From the NCBI RefSeq assembly GCF_001028665.1, contig NZ_CP011504.1, positions 1,612,001 through 1,676,000 of the forward strand: 64,000 nt of DNA. Direction: 5' to 3'. Below, one piece after another: positions 36,099 to 44,861 of this stretch; within the stretch, counting starts at the first letter, position 1, and each line of letters opens with the position of its first letter. Position numbers and translations under genes: made by a program. The notes beneath the pieces are model-generated. The model had not been told where the DNA came from. It searched no databases and saw only the letters and a list, made by a program, of their open reading frames with translations. This stretch comes from Burkholderia pyrrocinia. Its GTDB lineage: Bacteria > Pseudomonadota > Gammaproteobacteria > Burkholderiales > Burkholderiaceae.

Positions 36099-36987
36099 AA
36101 TGATTCCGCTCGGTACCTGGGTCGACCAGTCCGTTCATTACCTGCTCGACCACGATGCGAAGACGTTCGACGCGATCGGTCAAGCGATCGAGGGTCTCGC
36201 GGCATTCGTCGAACACGGCCTGCAGGCGATTCCGATGTGGCTGATGATGGCGATCTTCATCGGCGTCGGGCTGTGGCGGGTGGGCTGGCGTTTCGCGCTG
36301 TTCACCACCGCGTCGCTCCTGCTGATCTTCGCGACCGGCTTCTGGGATCAGACGGTCATCACGCTCGGCCTCACGCTGTCGTCGACGATCATCAGCCTCG
36401 TGCTCGGCATCCCGCTCGGCATCTGGGCCGCGAAGAGCAAGTGGGTCGCCGCGACCGTGCGCCCGATCCTCGACCTGATGCAGACGATGCCGGCCTTCGT
36501 CTACCTGATTCCGGCCGCGATGCTGTTCGGTCTCGGCCGCGTGCCGGGGATCCTGTCGACGGTGATCTTCGCGATGCCGCCGGCCGTGCGCCTGACGAGC
36601 CTCGGTATCCGTCACGTGAACCGCGAGATCGTCGAAGCCGGCCAGGCATTCGGCTGCACGCCGTGGCAACTGCTGTACAAGGTGCAGTTCCCGAACGCGC
36701 TGCCGTCGATCATGCAGGGCGTAAACCAGACGATCATGATGGCGCTGTCGATGGTGATCATCGCGTCGATGGTCGGCGCGGGCGGTCTCGGCAACGACGT
36801 GCTCGCGAGTATCCAGCGCCTCGACATCGGCCTCGGTTTCGAAAGCGGTCTGTCGGTCGTGCTGCTCGCGATCATTCTCGACCGCATCACCGAAAGCTTC
36901 GGCCGCGCGCCGGGCACCGTGAAGGCGCCGCTGTTCTCGGGCCTCAAGCAGCTCTTTCGTATGAAGGCGGCGCCCGTACAGGCCTGA
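36091..36987 (+). CDS. choW: Choline/betaine ABC transporter permease
   Basis: 298 residues, about six membrane helices. The EAA-like loop reads NREIVEAGQAFGCTPWQLLYKVQFPNALPSI around residues 175-210, where it would contact the ATPase. The start overlaps the ATPase gene by eight bases. The final ~25 residues are a short cytoplasmic tail. ProW/OpuAB-type permease; partner of the binding protein at 38.2 kb. Confidence 0.9.
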   Translation: MSEMIPLGTWVDQSVHYLLDHDAKTFDAIGQAIEGLAAFVEHGLQAIPMWLMMAIFIGVGLWRVGWRFALFTTASLLLIFATGFWDQTVITLGLTLSSTIISLVLGIPLGIWAAKSKWVAATVRPILDLMQTMPAFVYLIPAAMLFGLGRVPGILSTVIFAMPPAVRLTSLGIRHVNREIVEAGQAFGCTPWQLLYKVQFPNALPSIMQGVNQTIMMALSMVIIASMVGAGGLGNDVLASIQRLDIGLGFESGLSVVLLAIILDRITESFGRAPGTVKAPLFSGLKQLFRMKAAPVQA

Positions 36988-36993
36988 CCGTCC

Positions 36994-37019
36994 GGCGGCC
37001 GGCTCGACTTCCGGCCGCC
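36994..37019 (+). terminator. Hairpin after importer permease gene
   Basis: GGCGGCCGG pairs with CCGGCCGCC around CTCGACTT, seven bases past the permease stop, followed by TTCCC. It may partly terminate the transcript before the regulator gene. Confidence 0.55.
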
Positions 37020-37096
37020 TTCCCTGAATCGAAAACGGCTTCCGCGGCATTTGCCGCGGGGCTGGCCCCCTGCAACCTCCTCGCCAGGAGACCGAT

Positions 37097-38095
37097 GTGA
37101 CGTCCGCCGTCGCTGTTGCGCCCGCCGCCTGCGTTTCACCGGTTTCGTCCCTCGCCCATTTCGGCTTCCTGACGCTGCCGAACTTCTCGATGATCGCGTT
37201 CTCGAGCGCCGTCGAAGTGCTTCGGATGGCGAACTACGTCGGGCGCGCCGACCACTACCAGTGGTCGATCTACTCGCTCGACGGCGCCCCCGCGCATGCC
37301 AGCAACGGCATTGCGGTGCGGCCCACGCAGGCGCTCGACTACACGAACCTGCCCGACGTGATGATCGTGTGCGGCGGGATCCGCATTCGCGACGTGGTCG
37401 ACGAGGGCGCGCGCGATACGCTCGCGGCGCTCGCCGAACGCGGGCTGCCGCTCGGCGGCATCTGTACGGGCGCGTACGCGCTGATGTCGAGCGGGCTGCT
37501 CGACGGCTATCGCTGCACCGTGCACTGGGAGAACCTGTCCGCGCTGCATGCCGAGTTTCCGCAGGTCGGCTTCGCCGACGAGCTGTTCGTCGTCGACCGC
37601 GACCGGCTGACCTGCACGGGCGGCACCGCGCCGCTCGACCTGATGCTGAACCTGGTCGGCATGCGATTCGGCCAGCAGCTTGCCGCGCAGGTGTCGGAGC
37701 AGTTCATCCTGGAACGCATCCGCAGCTCGACCGATACGCAGCCGATTCCCGTCGATGCGCGCGTCGGCTTCTCGCGTGCCGAGCTGATCGAGGTCGTGCG
37801 GCTGATGGAGGCCAACATCGAGGAGCCGCTGTCGCTGGAGGAACTCGCGCGGCTCGTGCGGCTGTCGCAGCGGCACCTGCAGCGGATGTTCAAGGTGTAC
37901 CTGAACGTGTCGCCGACCCACTATTACCTGACGATGCGCCTGAAACGCGCACGCGACCTGCTGCGCACGACCGATGCGTCGATCGCACGCGTGACGACGG
38001 TCTGCGGGTTTCATTCGCCGTGTCATTTCAGCAAGGCATACCGCGCGCAGTTCGGCCATGCGCCGAGCTACGAGCGCAGGTTGCCGGGGCGCTGA
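37097..38095 (+). CDS. gbdR: GlxA-type AraC-family regulator, GbdR-like
   Basis: 332 residues: an N-terminal DJ-1/PfpI-like amidotransferase fold (FGFLTLPNFSMIAFSSAVEVLRMAN, then GGICTGAYALMSSGLLDGY, residues 20-200) and a C-terminal AraC helix-turn-helix pair (LEELARLVRLSQRHLQRMF and ITTVCGF-like RVTTVCGFHSPCHFSKAYR). This is the layout of GbdR/CdhR, which respond to betaine or carnitine products. Placement between the importer permease and the binding protein supports betaine sensing and GbdR identity; symbol is by context and not proven. Confidence 0.75.
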   Translation: MTSAVAVAPAACVSPVSSLAHFGFLTLPNFSMIAFSSAVEVLRMANYVGRADHYQWSIYSLDGAPAHASNGIAVRPTQALDYTNLPDVMIVCGGIRIRDVVDEGARDTLAALAERGLPLGGICTGAYALMSSGLLDGYRCTVHWENLSALHAEFPQVGFADELFVVDRDRLTCTGGTAPLDLMLNLVGMRFGQQLAAQVSEQFILERIRSSTDTQPIPVDARVGFSRAELIEVVRLMEANIEEPLSLEELARLVRLSQRHLQRMFKVYLNVSPTHYYLTMRLKRARDLLRTTDASIARVTTVCGFHSPCHFSKAYRAQFGHAPSYERRLPGR

Positions 38096-38193
38096 CGGTT
38101 TGTACGGTCCGCGACGCCGCCGGGATCACGGCGCGCGGTTTCAATAAGAGATCCCGCATTCATGCAAACGACATCACTTTGAGGAGAAGAAAG

Positions 38194-39141
38194 ATGAAGC
38201 GCCTATTGATCGCAGCGGTGTGCGGGATCGGGATAACCGCGCCGATGTCGGCCGTTTATGCAGCCGATCCGCCCGTATGCAAGAACGTGCGCTTCGCGGA
38301 TGTCGGCTGGTCAGACATCGCGGCGACCACGGGCCTCGCATCGACGATGCTGCAGGGGCTCGGCTACAGCCCGACGAAGACGATCGCGTCGGTGCCGATC
38401 ACGTTCGCGGGGATCAAGAGCAAGCAGATCGACGTGTTCCTCGGCTACTGGTCGCCGACGATGGACCCGATCATCCAGCCGTTCACGAAGGCCGGCACGA
38501 TCAAGGTGCTGTCGACGCCGAACCTGACCGGCGCGAAATACACGCTCGCGGTGCCCGACTACGTGTACCAGGGCGGCCTGAAGTCGTTCGCGGACATCCA
38601 GAAGTTCGCCGACAAGCTGAACGGCAAGATCTACGGGATCGAGCCGGGCAACGACGGCAACCTGCTGATCAAGAAGATGATCGACGGCAACCAGTTCGGC
38701 CTCGGCAAGTTCAAGATGGTCGAGTCGAGCGAGGCCGGGATGCTGGTCGAGGTGAACCGTGCGATCCGCGACAAGCAGTGGATCGTGTTCCTCGGCTGGG
38801 AACCGCATCCGATGAACGTGAAGATGAAGATCGACTACCTGAGCGGCGGCGACGACGTGTTCGGCCCGAACTACGGCGAAGCGAAGGTGCTGACGGCGAC
38901 GCCGCCCGACTATTCGCAGCGCTGCCCGAACGTCGCGAAGTTCGTGTCGAACCTGCAGTTCACGACGACGATCGAGAACCATGTGATGCTGCCGATCATG
39001 AACAAGGAAGACCCGAACAAGGCGGCGGCCGAGTGGCTGAAGGCGAACCCGCAGGCGCTCGACAAGTGGCTGGCCGGCGTGACGACCCTCGACGGCAAGC
39101 CGGGGCTGCCGGCCGTGAAGGCGTATCTCGGCGTGCATTGA
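38194..39141 (+). CDS. choX: Choline ABC transporter substrate-binding protein
   Basis: 315 residues, signal peptide cleaved at AVYA-AD (about residue 25). GAGGAG precedes the ATG by seven bases. Aromatic/acidic ligands expected of choline binders are present: VGWSDIAAT near the mature start, GYWSPT, and FLGWEPHPMN. Such tryptophan and aspartate boxes hold the trimethylammonium group. It ends the importer operon and is followed by strong hairpins. It could also take betaine; choline is the better fit. Confidence 0.88.
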   Translation: MKRLLIAAVCGIGITAPMSAVYAADPPVCKNVRFADVGWSDIAATTGLASTMLQGLGYSPTKTIASVPITFAGIKSKQIDVFLGYWSPTMDPIIQPFTKAGTIKVLSTPNLTGAKYTLAVPDYVYQGGLKSFADIQKFADKLNGKIYGIEPGNDGNLLIKKMIDGNQFGLGKFKMVESSEAGMLVEVNRAIRDKQWIVFLGWEPHPMNVKMKIDYLSGGDDVFGPNYGEAKVLTATPPDYSQRCPNVAKFVSNLQFTTTIENHVMLPIMNKEDPNKAAAEWLKANPQALDKWLAGVTTLDGKPGLPAVKAYLGVH

Positions 39142-39193
39142 GCGTCGACGTAGCTGGCGCGCCCGCTGAAAGCGGCGCGCCGGCGTGATGAAG

Positions 39194-39234
39194 CGCGGCC
39201 CTCCCGCATCGTGCGGGCGGGCCGCGATGTTTTT
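39194..39234 (+). terminator. Intrinsic terminator of the choline importer operon
   Basis: CGCGGCCCTCCCGCA pairs with TGCGGGCGGGCCGCG (15 bp, one mismatch) around TCG, followed by ATGTTTTT. Another hairpin, GGCGCGC(C)CGCT/AGCGGCGCGCC at 39156-39181, lies between it and the stop. Confidence 0.85.
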
Positions 39235-39283
39235 GGGGAGGGCGGGTCGACGGGCGAAGTGCCGGGCTGTGCAGGAACAACGG

Positions 39284-39709
39284 TCACAACCCCTTCGTCG
39301 CCGCCGGCACGTCGAACACGCGATCGAACGCCCACTGGAACACGAACGCGTAGCAGAAGAAGAACGCGAACAGCCCGATATCGACGACGAACGCGTCGAA
39401 CCACGAGATGTCGAGCCACCACGACACGACGGGCACGAGCATGAAGATCAGCCCGCCTTCGAATCCGGTGGCGTGCAGGATCCGCCGCCCGAGCGTACGC
39501 GTCGGCTGCCGGCGCGACGCTTCCCAGCGCTCGAACAGCGCGTTGAAGATCATGTTCCACAGCAGCGCGATCGCCGACATCGTCGCCGACAGCGCACCCG
39601 AATAGACGAGGTCCTGCTTGAAAATCGCCGCGATCACGGGCGAGATGCAGGAGATGGCGATCGCTTCGTAGAGCACCGCCTGCGTGATCCTGCGCGGTAG
39701 GCCTTGCAC
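39284..39709 (-). CDS. PACE family efflux transporter
   Basis: 141 residues, four membrane helices in two repeats. The start is GTG at 39707-39709, with GGAGA eight bases before it, giving MQGLPRRITQAVLYE; the family repeats begin RRITQAVLYEAIAI and RRILHATGFEGGLI, each with the conserved Glu. PACE proteins export biocides such as chlorhexidine and natural polyamines by proton antiport. It is divergent from a LysR regulator, the usual genetic arrangement. Confidence 0.88.
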   Translation of the reverse strand: MQGLPRRITQAVLYEAIAISCISPVIAAIFKQDLVYSGALSATMSAIALLWNMIFNALFERWEASRRQPTRTLGRRILHATGFEGGLIFMLVPVVSWWLDISWFDAFVVDIGLFAFFFCYAFVFQWAFDRVFDVPAATKGL

Positions 39710-39856
39710 GTTGTTTCTCCGGTTCGACCGCAACCGCCGCGGCACCGTGCCGCGACGTCCCGCAAGGCTATTCGCGTTGCGCGCCCGCTTCAATTCACCT
39801 AATCTCACCCCGATTGAATCGAATTCAACCCGGCCGCATCCGGCCCGCGAGGCCCC

Positions 39857-40819
39857 GTGTTCTCGAAAATTCCCCTGACCGCATTGCGTGTATTCGAGTC
39901 GTCGGCGCGGCTCGGCACGTTCAAGGCCGCCGCGGACGAGTTGTCCGTGACGCCGGCCGCCGTGTCGCACCAGATCAAGTCGCTCGAAAGCCGGCTCGGC
40001 GTGCTGCTGTTCGAGCGCGGCGCGAGCGGCGTGCGGCCCACGGAGGAGGGCGAGCGACTGTTTCGAACGAGCCACGATGCGTTGCTTGCACTGAGCCGCG
40101 GGCTCGACGCGGTGCGGCCCGAAGCGGCCGACGAGCGCACGCTCGTACTGACCACCACGCCCGCATTTGCCGCGATGTGGCTGATTCCGCGTCTCGGCCG
40201 GTTCCGGCAGGTCGATCCGCGATTGAACATCAAGGTCGAAACCGGCAACGCGCTTGCCGATCTCGAACGCGACGCGCGAATCGATCTCGCGATCCGCGCG
40301 ACGTCGCGCACGTTCCCGGCGCTGCACGAGATTGCGTTGATCGACGAGTATTTCGGCGCGTATGCGGCCGCCGGGTTCGATGCGCATCGTTCGGACGAGC
40401 GGCTCGATTTGATCGAGACCGTGTGGGATACGCCGCTCCCGGTGTCGATCGACTGGGCGTCGTGGTGTCGCGCGGCCAATCGCGAGGCGTGGCTCGAACG
40501 CGCGGTGTTCCGGCATTACGACGACGAGCAGTACGCATTGCAGGCCGTATTGCACGGGCAGGGCGTCGCGTTGTTGAGTTCGGTGCTGGTTGCCGAGCAC
40601 GTCGAGCGTGGCGCGCTGATGCCGATCGAGCCGTCGGTGCGGCTCGATGGTGCGCGCTTCGTCGCGCTGTGTCGCCCCGGGCGGGAACGCGAGCCGCAGG
40701 TCAGGCGGTTTCTCGACTGGCTCGAAACGGAAATTGCGCAGACGCGTGCGGCGGTGGCGGGGATGACGCCGGGCGATCGCCGCGCGGATGAGCACGTTGA
40801 GGAGAGATCCGGCGAGTGA
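39857..40819 (+). CDS. LysR-family regulator divergent from PACE gene
   Basis: 320 residues, helix-turn-helix at 20-45 (GTFKAAADELSVTPAAVSHQIKSLE), effector domain to about 300 with the GcvA-like GQGVALLSSVLVAEH. It probably controls the divergent efflux gene 150 bases away, as AceR-type regulators do. The intergenic interval should hold its sites; no clear T-N11-A dyad was picked out by eye. Confidence 0.88.
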   Translation: MFSKIPLTALRVFESSARLGTFKAAADELSVTPAAVSHQIKSLESRLGVLLFERGASGVRPTEEGERLFRTSHDALLALSRGLDAVRPEAADERTLVLTTTPAFAAMWLIPRLGRFRQVDPRLNIKVETGNALADLERDARIDLAIRATSRTFPALHEIALIDEYFGAYAAAGFDAHRSDERLDLIETVWDTPLPVSIDWASWCRAANREAWLERAVFRHYDDEQYALQAVLHGQGVALLSSVLVAEHVERGALMPIEPSVRLDGARFVALCRPGREREPQVRRFLDWLETEIAQTRAAVAGMTPGDRRADEHVEERSGE

Positions 40820-40822
40820 GCG

Positions 40823-40845
40823 GGAACCCGACCATATCGGGTTCC
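40823..40845. terminator. Bidirectional hairpin between convergent genes
   Basis: GGAACCCGA pairs perfectly with TCGGGTTCC around CCATA between the LysR gene and the convergent propeller gene; serves either strand. No T-run. Confidence 0.6.
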
Positions 40846-40864
40846 GGTTGCCCGCGGTACGCCG

Positions 40865-42013
40865 TTACCCGAACCTGACGCAATACACCGGCGGCAAATG
40901 CGCCGACACCATCTGCCAGTTTTCGCCGCCATCGCCGGACGTCCATAACCCGCCGGTCGTCGACGCCATCGCGAGGCGCGTGCCGGAATCGTCCACCGCG
41001 AGCCCGTGCCGATACACGAGGTCGTACGCCGGCGCGGCCGGCAATCCGTTCGACAAGCTTTCGAAACTGCGGCCGCCGTCGCGCGTGCGCGTGACGACGA
41101 ACTGGCCGTTCACCGGAATCCGGCACGCATCCTTCACGGCCGGCACGAACCACGCGGTGTCCGGTTCGTCCGGATGCACGGCGACCGCGAAGCCGAAGCT
41201 CGAGGGCTGCGCCTCGATGCGCCGCCAGTGCTCGGCGCCGTCGGTCGAGCGGAAGATCGCGCAGTGATGCTGCGTCCACAGCACGTCCGGGTTGGCCGCG
41301 CACTGCACGACGCGGTGCGGGTCCTGCGCGTTGGGCTCGCCGCGCCGCTCGGGCGGCATGTAGTCGGCTTCCATGCCGTCCGCGGTCACGCGCCAGGTCG
41401 CGCCGCCGTCGCCGGTCTGCCAGACGCCGCCGCACGAGATGCCGACCGTCACGTGCCGGCTGTCGCGCGGATCGACCATCACCGAATGGATGCCCGGCGC
41501 GTCGTATCCGCCGCCGCCCCACTCGGCGCGTTCCGGGCGATCCCACAGCGGGCGGTTGAGCACCCACGAGTCGCCGTAATCGCCGGAGCGGAACAGCCCG
41601 CCGGGAATCGTGCCGGCCCACAGTACGCCCGGCTCGTCGGCGCCGCCGGTTTCGAGCGACCAGATCTGCTGAAGCGTCCACGGCGGCTGCGGCGGGCTGG
41701 GAGGCTCGTCGTCCGCGTCGCCCGTGCCTGCATGCGCGCTGGCGCCGGCGGGCGGTTCGTCGGCAGGCTGCGGCGGATAGACGGGGACGGCGCATTCTTC
41801 CCAGTCGGCGGCGCCCGCCCGCCTGCGGTGCAGCTTCACGCCGAAATGACCGAGGTTGAGCGCGGCGTACAGCGTTCCGTCGCGCGGGTCGGCGAGCGCC
41901 ATGCTGACCGGCTCGCCAGCGAAATGCGGTTCGCCGAGCGTCCAGCCGCCGTTGCCGTCGGGCTGCAGAACGAACAGGCCCTTGCGGGTGGCGACGAGCA
42001 ATCGATCGTTCAT
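40865..42013 (-). CDS. BNR/sialidase-type beta-propeller protein
   Basis: 382 residues with several BNR repeats: GLFRSGDYGDSW, GVWQTGDGGATW, AIFRSTDGAEHW, VTRTRDGGRSF and GLWTSGDGGENW, each one blade of a beta-propeller. No signal peptide, so cytoplasmic. There are no hydrolase catalytic residues I can assign, so a sialidase function is not implied. The next gene downstream of its start (42081-42350) is a MoaD/ThiS-like protein on the same strand, 67 bases upstream of it. Confidence 0.8.
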   Translation of the reverse strand: MNDRLLVATRKGLFVLQPDGNGGWTLGEPHFAGEPVSMALADPRDGTLYAALNLGHFGVKLHRRRAGAADWEECAVPVYPPQPADEPPAGASAHAGTGDADDEPPSPPQPPWTLQQIWSLETGGADEPGVLWAGTIPGGLFRSGDYGDSWVLNRPLWDRPERAEWGGGGYDAPGIHSVMVDPRDSRHVTVGISCGGVWQTGDGGATWRVTADGMEADYMPPERRGEPNAQDPHRVVQCAANPDVLWTQHHCAIFRSTDGAEHWRRIEAQPSSFGFAVAVHPDEPDTAWFVPAVKDACRIPVNGQFVVTRTRDGGRSFESLSNGLPAAPAYDLVYRHGLAVDDSGTRLAMASTTGGLWTSGDGGENWQMVSAHLPPVYCVRFG

Positions 42014-42080
42014 GTGCGATGTCTCCTGATGGCCTGACTGTGCGTTCTGGCCTTGGGTCGGGACCTATGCATAAGTCCCC

Positions 42081-42350
42081 TTATCCGCCGGTCAGCGCCT
42101 GCACGACATAAACCCGGCTGGCGTCGCCGAGCGCATCGGACAGGCGCTGCCGGTCGCGTATCGGCTGGCCGTCGATGAATACGGAGAGATGTTTTCGCAG
42201 CGCGCCCTGGTCGTCGACGATGTAGCCGCGCAGTCGCGGCTGCTCGCTGAAAACGGTGTCGAATGCTTCGCCGAGCGTGTGTGCGTCGATTTCGCGTTCG
42301 GGTGTTTCGACGTGCCGCTGGATCGAAGCGGCGAAGAAGATATGCGCCAT
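42081..42350 (-). CDS. MoaD/ThiS-like ubiquitin-fold protein
   Basis: 89 residues ending in the diglycine VVQALTGG that MoaD and ThiS use for adenylation and thiocarboxylate formation. Beta-grasp layout: FFAASIQRHV, then a helix TLGEAFDTVF, then LSVFIDGQPIR. It is transcribed just ahead of the propeller gene and no molybdopterin or thiamin genes are near. It could be a sulfur carrier for an unlinked pathway or a protein modifier. Confidence 0.75.
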   Translation of the reverse strand: MAHIFFAASIQRHVETPEREIDAHTLGEAFDTVFSEQPRLRGYIVDDQGALRKHLSVFIDGQPIRDRQRLSDALGDASRVYVVQALTGG

Positions 42351-42611
42351 GGCGGTGGCTGGCAGGAGCCGCGCGAAGGGGACGGTCTGTAGTTTAGGCG
42401 ATCCGTCGGGAGCCGGAAGACGAAGTCGCGTCGCCCCGATGCGCGTGACCGAACCGCGTCGGCCGCGTCACGCCGGTGGACCCGGCGTGTCCGGGTCGAC
42501 ACACTCGGGCGAATCGGCAACAATCTCGCGCTGACCGCGCTCGCATGCCCGTTTCGGCCGCATGACGATCGACGGTCGCCCGATTTCAACTTGCCGAAGG
42601 AATGACTTGCC

Positions 42612-42977
42612 ATGCCGCGACAGGCCCTGTCGATCGTGAAGCCCGCCGTCGACGATATCGTTGCGGGACGCAAGCAGGTGGAAATCCGGTCGTGGGCGCC
42701 ACCGACCATTCCGTTGCTCGATCTCGTGCTGGTGCAAAACACGATCTATCTGCGACAGGACGGGCAGGAAGATCCCGACGGCCTCGCACTCGCGCTGGTC
42801 GACGTCGTGGGCGTGCACGACTGGACGCCTGACGAAGCCCGCTCGCAAGGCAAGCAATGGTGTGCCGGATATGTGTGCTGGGAACTGACGAACGTGCGGG
42901 CGATCGACCGGCCTTTCCGGTGCGTTGCCAGGCGAGGCATCTATGCGCTGGCGCTTGCTTCCGGGCAAGCATCGTGA
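42612..42977 (+). CDS. ASCH-domain protein
   Basis: 121 residues, single ASCH domain. The signature GRKQVEIRSW (glycine, lysine, glutamate, arginine) stands at residues 20-29, and VDVVGVHDW and YALAL complete the PUA-like barrel. ASCH proteins bind RNA or nucleic acid bases. GAAGGA stands a few bases before the start. Isolated from related genes; convergent with the next gene, 15 bases away. Confidence 0.8.
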   Translation: MPRQALSIVKPAVDDIVAGRKQVEIRSWAPPTIPLLDLVLVQNTIYLRQDGQEDPDGLALALVDVVGVHDWTPDEARSQGKQWCAGYVCWELTNVRAIDRPFRCVARRGIYALALASGQAS

Positions 42978-42992
42978 CGCTTGCGTCGCGCG

Positions 42993-43682
42993 CTAAACCG
43001 GAATCGACCGCCCCCGCACCCGGATCCCGAGCCGCACGACGCCGATCACCGCATTCGACAGCCACGTGAGCAAGCGCGGCATCCCGCGCCGGCGGATATC
43101 GAGCAGCAACACGATCCGCACTTCATCGCTGTCGTTCCACACCTCGTGCATGAACGTGTCGTCCCACAGCAGGAAGCGGCCCTCGTCGAGCCGGTATTCG
43201 CATCCATCCACTTTCAGCACGGCGGCCGGCGTGCCGTCCGCGCGCTTCGGCATCGACAGCACGAGATAGCCGCGCAGGATGCCGCGAAACGGCCCGCGAT
43301 GCGGCGGAATGTGCTTGCCCGGCGCGAGGAACGACAGCGATGCGGACAGCACGTCCGGCGACGCCGCGACGATCGACGCGACAGTCGGGCAGCGCGCCAG
43401 GTTGCGCGGGAAAGGGTGGCCGTACGCCTGCATGATGAACATCCGCCAGTCACGTGCATCGTTGGCCGAGATGTCGTACTGCTCGCGCATGATCTCGTGG
43501 AAGCGCGGAATACGCGACATGTCGCGCGCCACCGCGAGCGCTTCCGCACGGATCGCAGGCCACGCGCGCACGAAACGCTCGGCATCCGGGAACGCGGCCG
43601 TATCGAGCACCGCGTCGCCGTCGATATGGCGGTCGTACAGCGTGCGGAGCAGGCCGGCTGCGTAGTCGTAAGCGACGGACAT
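42993..43682 (-). CDS. Aspartyl/asparaginyl beta-hydroxylase domain protein
   Basis: 229 residues, iron and 2-oxoglutarate dependent fold. HIPPHRGPFRGILRGYL near residues 130-150 gives one metal His and the 2-oxoglutarate-binding Arg, and LWDDTFMHEVWNDS near 190 gives the second His. Members act on Asp/Asn of proteins or on lipid A acyl chains (LpxO type). A C-terminal hydrophobic stretch (LLTWLSNAVIGVVRLGI) might bind membrane, favouring the lipid type. No neighbours settle it. Confidence 0.82.
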   Translation of the reverse strand: MSVAYDYAAGLLRTLYDRHIDGDAVLDTAAFPDAERFVRAWPAIRAEALAVARDMSRIPRFHEIMREQYDISANDARDWRMFIMQAYGHPFPRNLARCPTVASIVAASPDVLSASLSFLAPGKHIPPHRGPFRGILRGYLVLSMPKRADGTPAAVLKVDGCEYRLDEGRFLLWDDTFMHEVWNDSDEVRIVLLLDIRRRGMPRLLTWLSNAVIGVVRLGIRVRGRSIPV

Positions 43683-43898
43683 GGTCGATCGATGGGCGAT
43701 CCGTATGAGGTGGCGTCAGTCTGCACGAAGCGCGACGGGTGCTGCGTTACGTCAGGTTACGCCGTCTGACGAAAGAATGACAGTTCGATGACCGGTCGAC
43801 GCAAGCGGCCCGAGCCGCAACGCGCGGGAATAAACGAACCCCCTCCGTCGTCATACGGGTGTAGCACGTCGTCTCGTTGACTTCTGAAGGAGTGGAAC

Positions 43899-44243
43899 AT
43901 GAACACGCATTGGCTGGTGGCCGCCACGGTGGTGGCGATGTCTGTCGCGGGTGTCGCGACGCAAGCGTCGGCACAGGCGCTCACGCGAGCGCAGGTCAGG
44001 CAGGAACTGATCGACGCCGAAAACAACGGGCTGCGCCTCGTGACCGATACGTCGTATCCGGACGTGAGCCCGCTGTTCCAGCGGCAGGCCGAACAGATGC
44101 CGCAGCGTCAGTCCAGCACGGCGGTCGGCAGCGATCCGGCCGTTTCATCCGAAGCGGGCAAGCCGGCGGCGATGTCGCCGCGCCAGCGCCCGGCCGCGTG
44201 CGTCGGCCCCGCGAGCTTCTGCTCGATCTATTTCGGAAGCTGA
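43899..44243 (+). CDS. DUF4148 secreted protein
   Basis: 114 residues. Signal peptide ends at ASA-QA (about residue 26). The mature start LTRAQVRQELIDAENNGLRLVTDTSYPDVSPLF is the DUF4148 core, a short helix seen in many small burkholderial periplasmic proteins. The C-terminus has two cysteines (ACVGPASFC) that could form a disulfide. GAAGGAG precedes the ATG. Function unknown. Confidence 0.8.
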   Translation: MNTHWLVAATVVAMSVAGVATQASAQALTRAQVRQELIDAENNGLRLVTDTSYPDVSPLFQRQAEQMPQRQSSTAVGSDPAVSSEAGKPAAMSPRQRPAACVGPASFCSIYFGS

Positions 44244-44314
44244 ACCAACCGCCTGCGTTCGCGGGGCAGGCATTCACAACGGTTGATCGATACGGAACAT
44301 TGAAGGAGTTCATG

Positions 44315-44590
44315 ATGAAAACATATATCGCAGTACTGACGATGATCGGAGTGATCGTCGGTCAGTCCGCATTCGCGCAATCGGCCGCGCCGCTGACGCG
44401 CGCGCAGGTTCGCGACGAGCTGATGCGTCTGGAAGCGGCCGGGTACGACCCGGCGAAGGGCGACGACGGCGAGTATCCGGCGGACATCCAGGCCGCGGAA
44501 GCGAAGCTCGCCGAGCAGGATCGGGCCAGGGCGGCAGCCGCCGCCATGCATGCGCCGGCCCCGGGTATGCCGGCGCAGACCAGCAATTAG
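44315..44590 (+). CDS. DUF4148 secreted protein, second copy
   Basis: 91 residues. Two ATGs are adjacent (44312 and 44315); I choose the second because GGAG at 44305 is six bases from it and only three from the first. Signal peptide ends AFA-QS. The core LTRAQVRDELMRLEAAGYDPAKGDDGEYPADIQAAE matches DUF4148. It starts 71 bases after the first copy, a tandem duplication with strong divergence. Confidence 0.8.
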   Translation: MKTYIAVLTMIGVIVGQSAFAQSAAPLTRAQVRDELMRLEAAGYDPAKGDDGEYPADIQAAEAKLAEQDRARAAAAAMHAPAPGMPAQTSN

Positions 44591-44861
44591 GTGTCGATAT
44601 GTACGCGTGTGGCGTCTGGCCGTCGTGTTCGCGGTATGGCAATCCGCGTGCCCTTCGCGCCGCTCGACGTGACCGAAGGGCACCGGCTGCCATGCCGCTC
44701 ATTGCGCGCCGCTTCGCGCGACGTCGAGATCATCTCGCCAACCGATCCCGATGGGTCGGCAGGTCGATCGCGCGATGAACAGGAAGGCAGGCAGTGCCGC
44801 GAACCGGAACAACCCGGTTCATGCAGGCAATGGGAGGGTGCGTTGAAACAGGGGGGGGCGA

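Noticed and set aside
37020..37096. Riboswitch upstream of the GlxA-type regulator gene
   Set aside because: The 77 bases after the permease hairpin contain one more small stem but no motif resembling a known riboswitch.
40865..42013. Sialidase or other glycosidase
   Set aside because: BNR repeats alone define the propeller, not the enzyme. No Arg triad, Tyr nucleophile or signal peptide was identified.
44851..44858. Run of eight G as a phase-variation tract
   Set aside because: It lies past the stop of the cytochrome b561 gene, so slippage would not change any protein. No promoter is visible that it could space.
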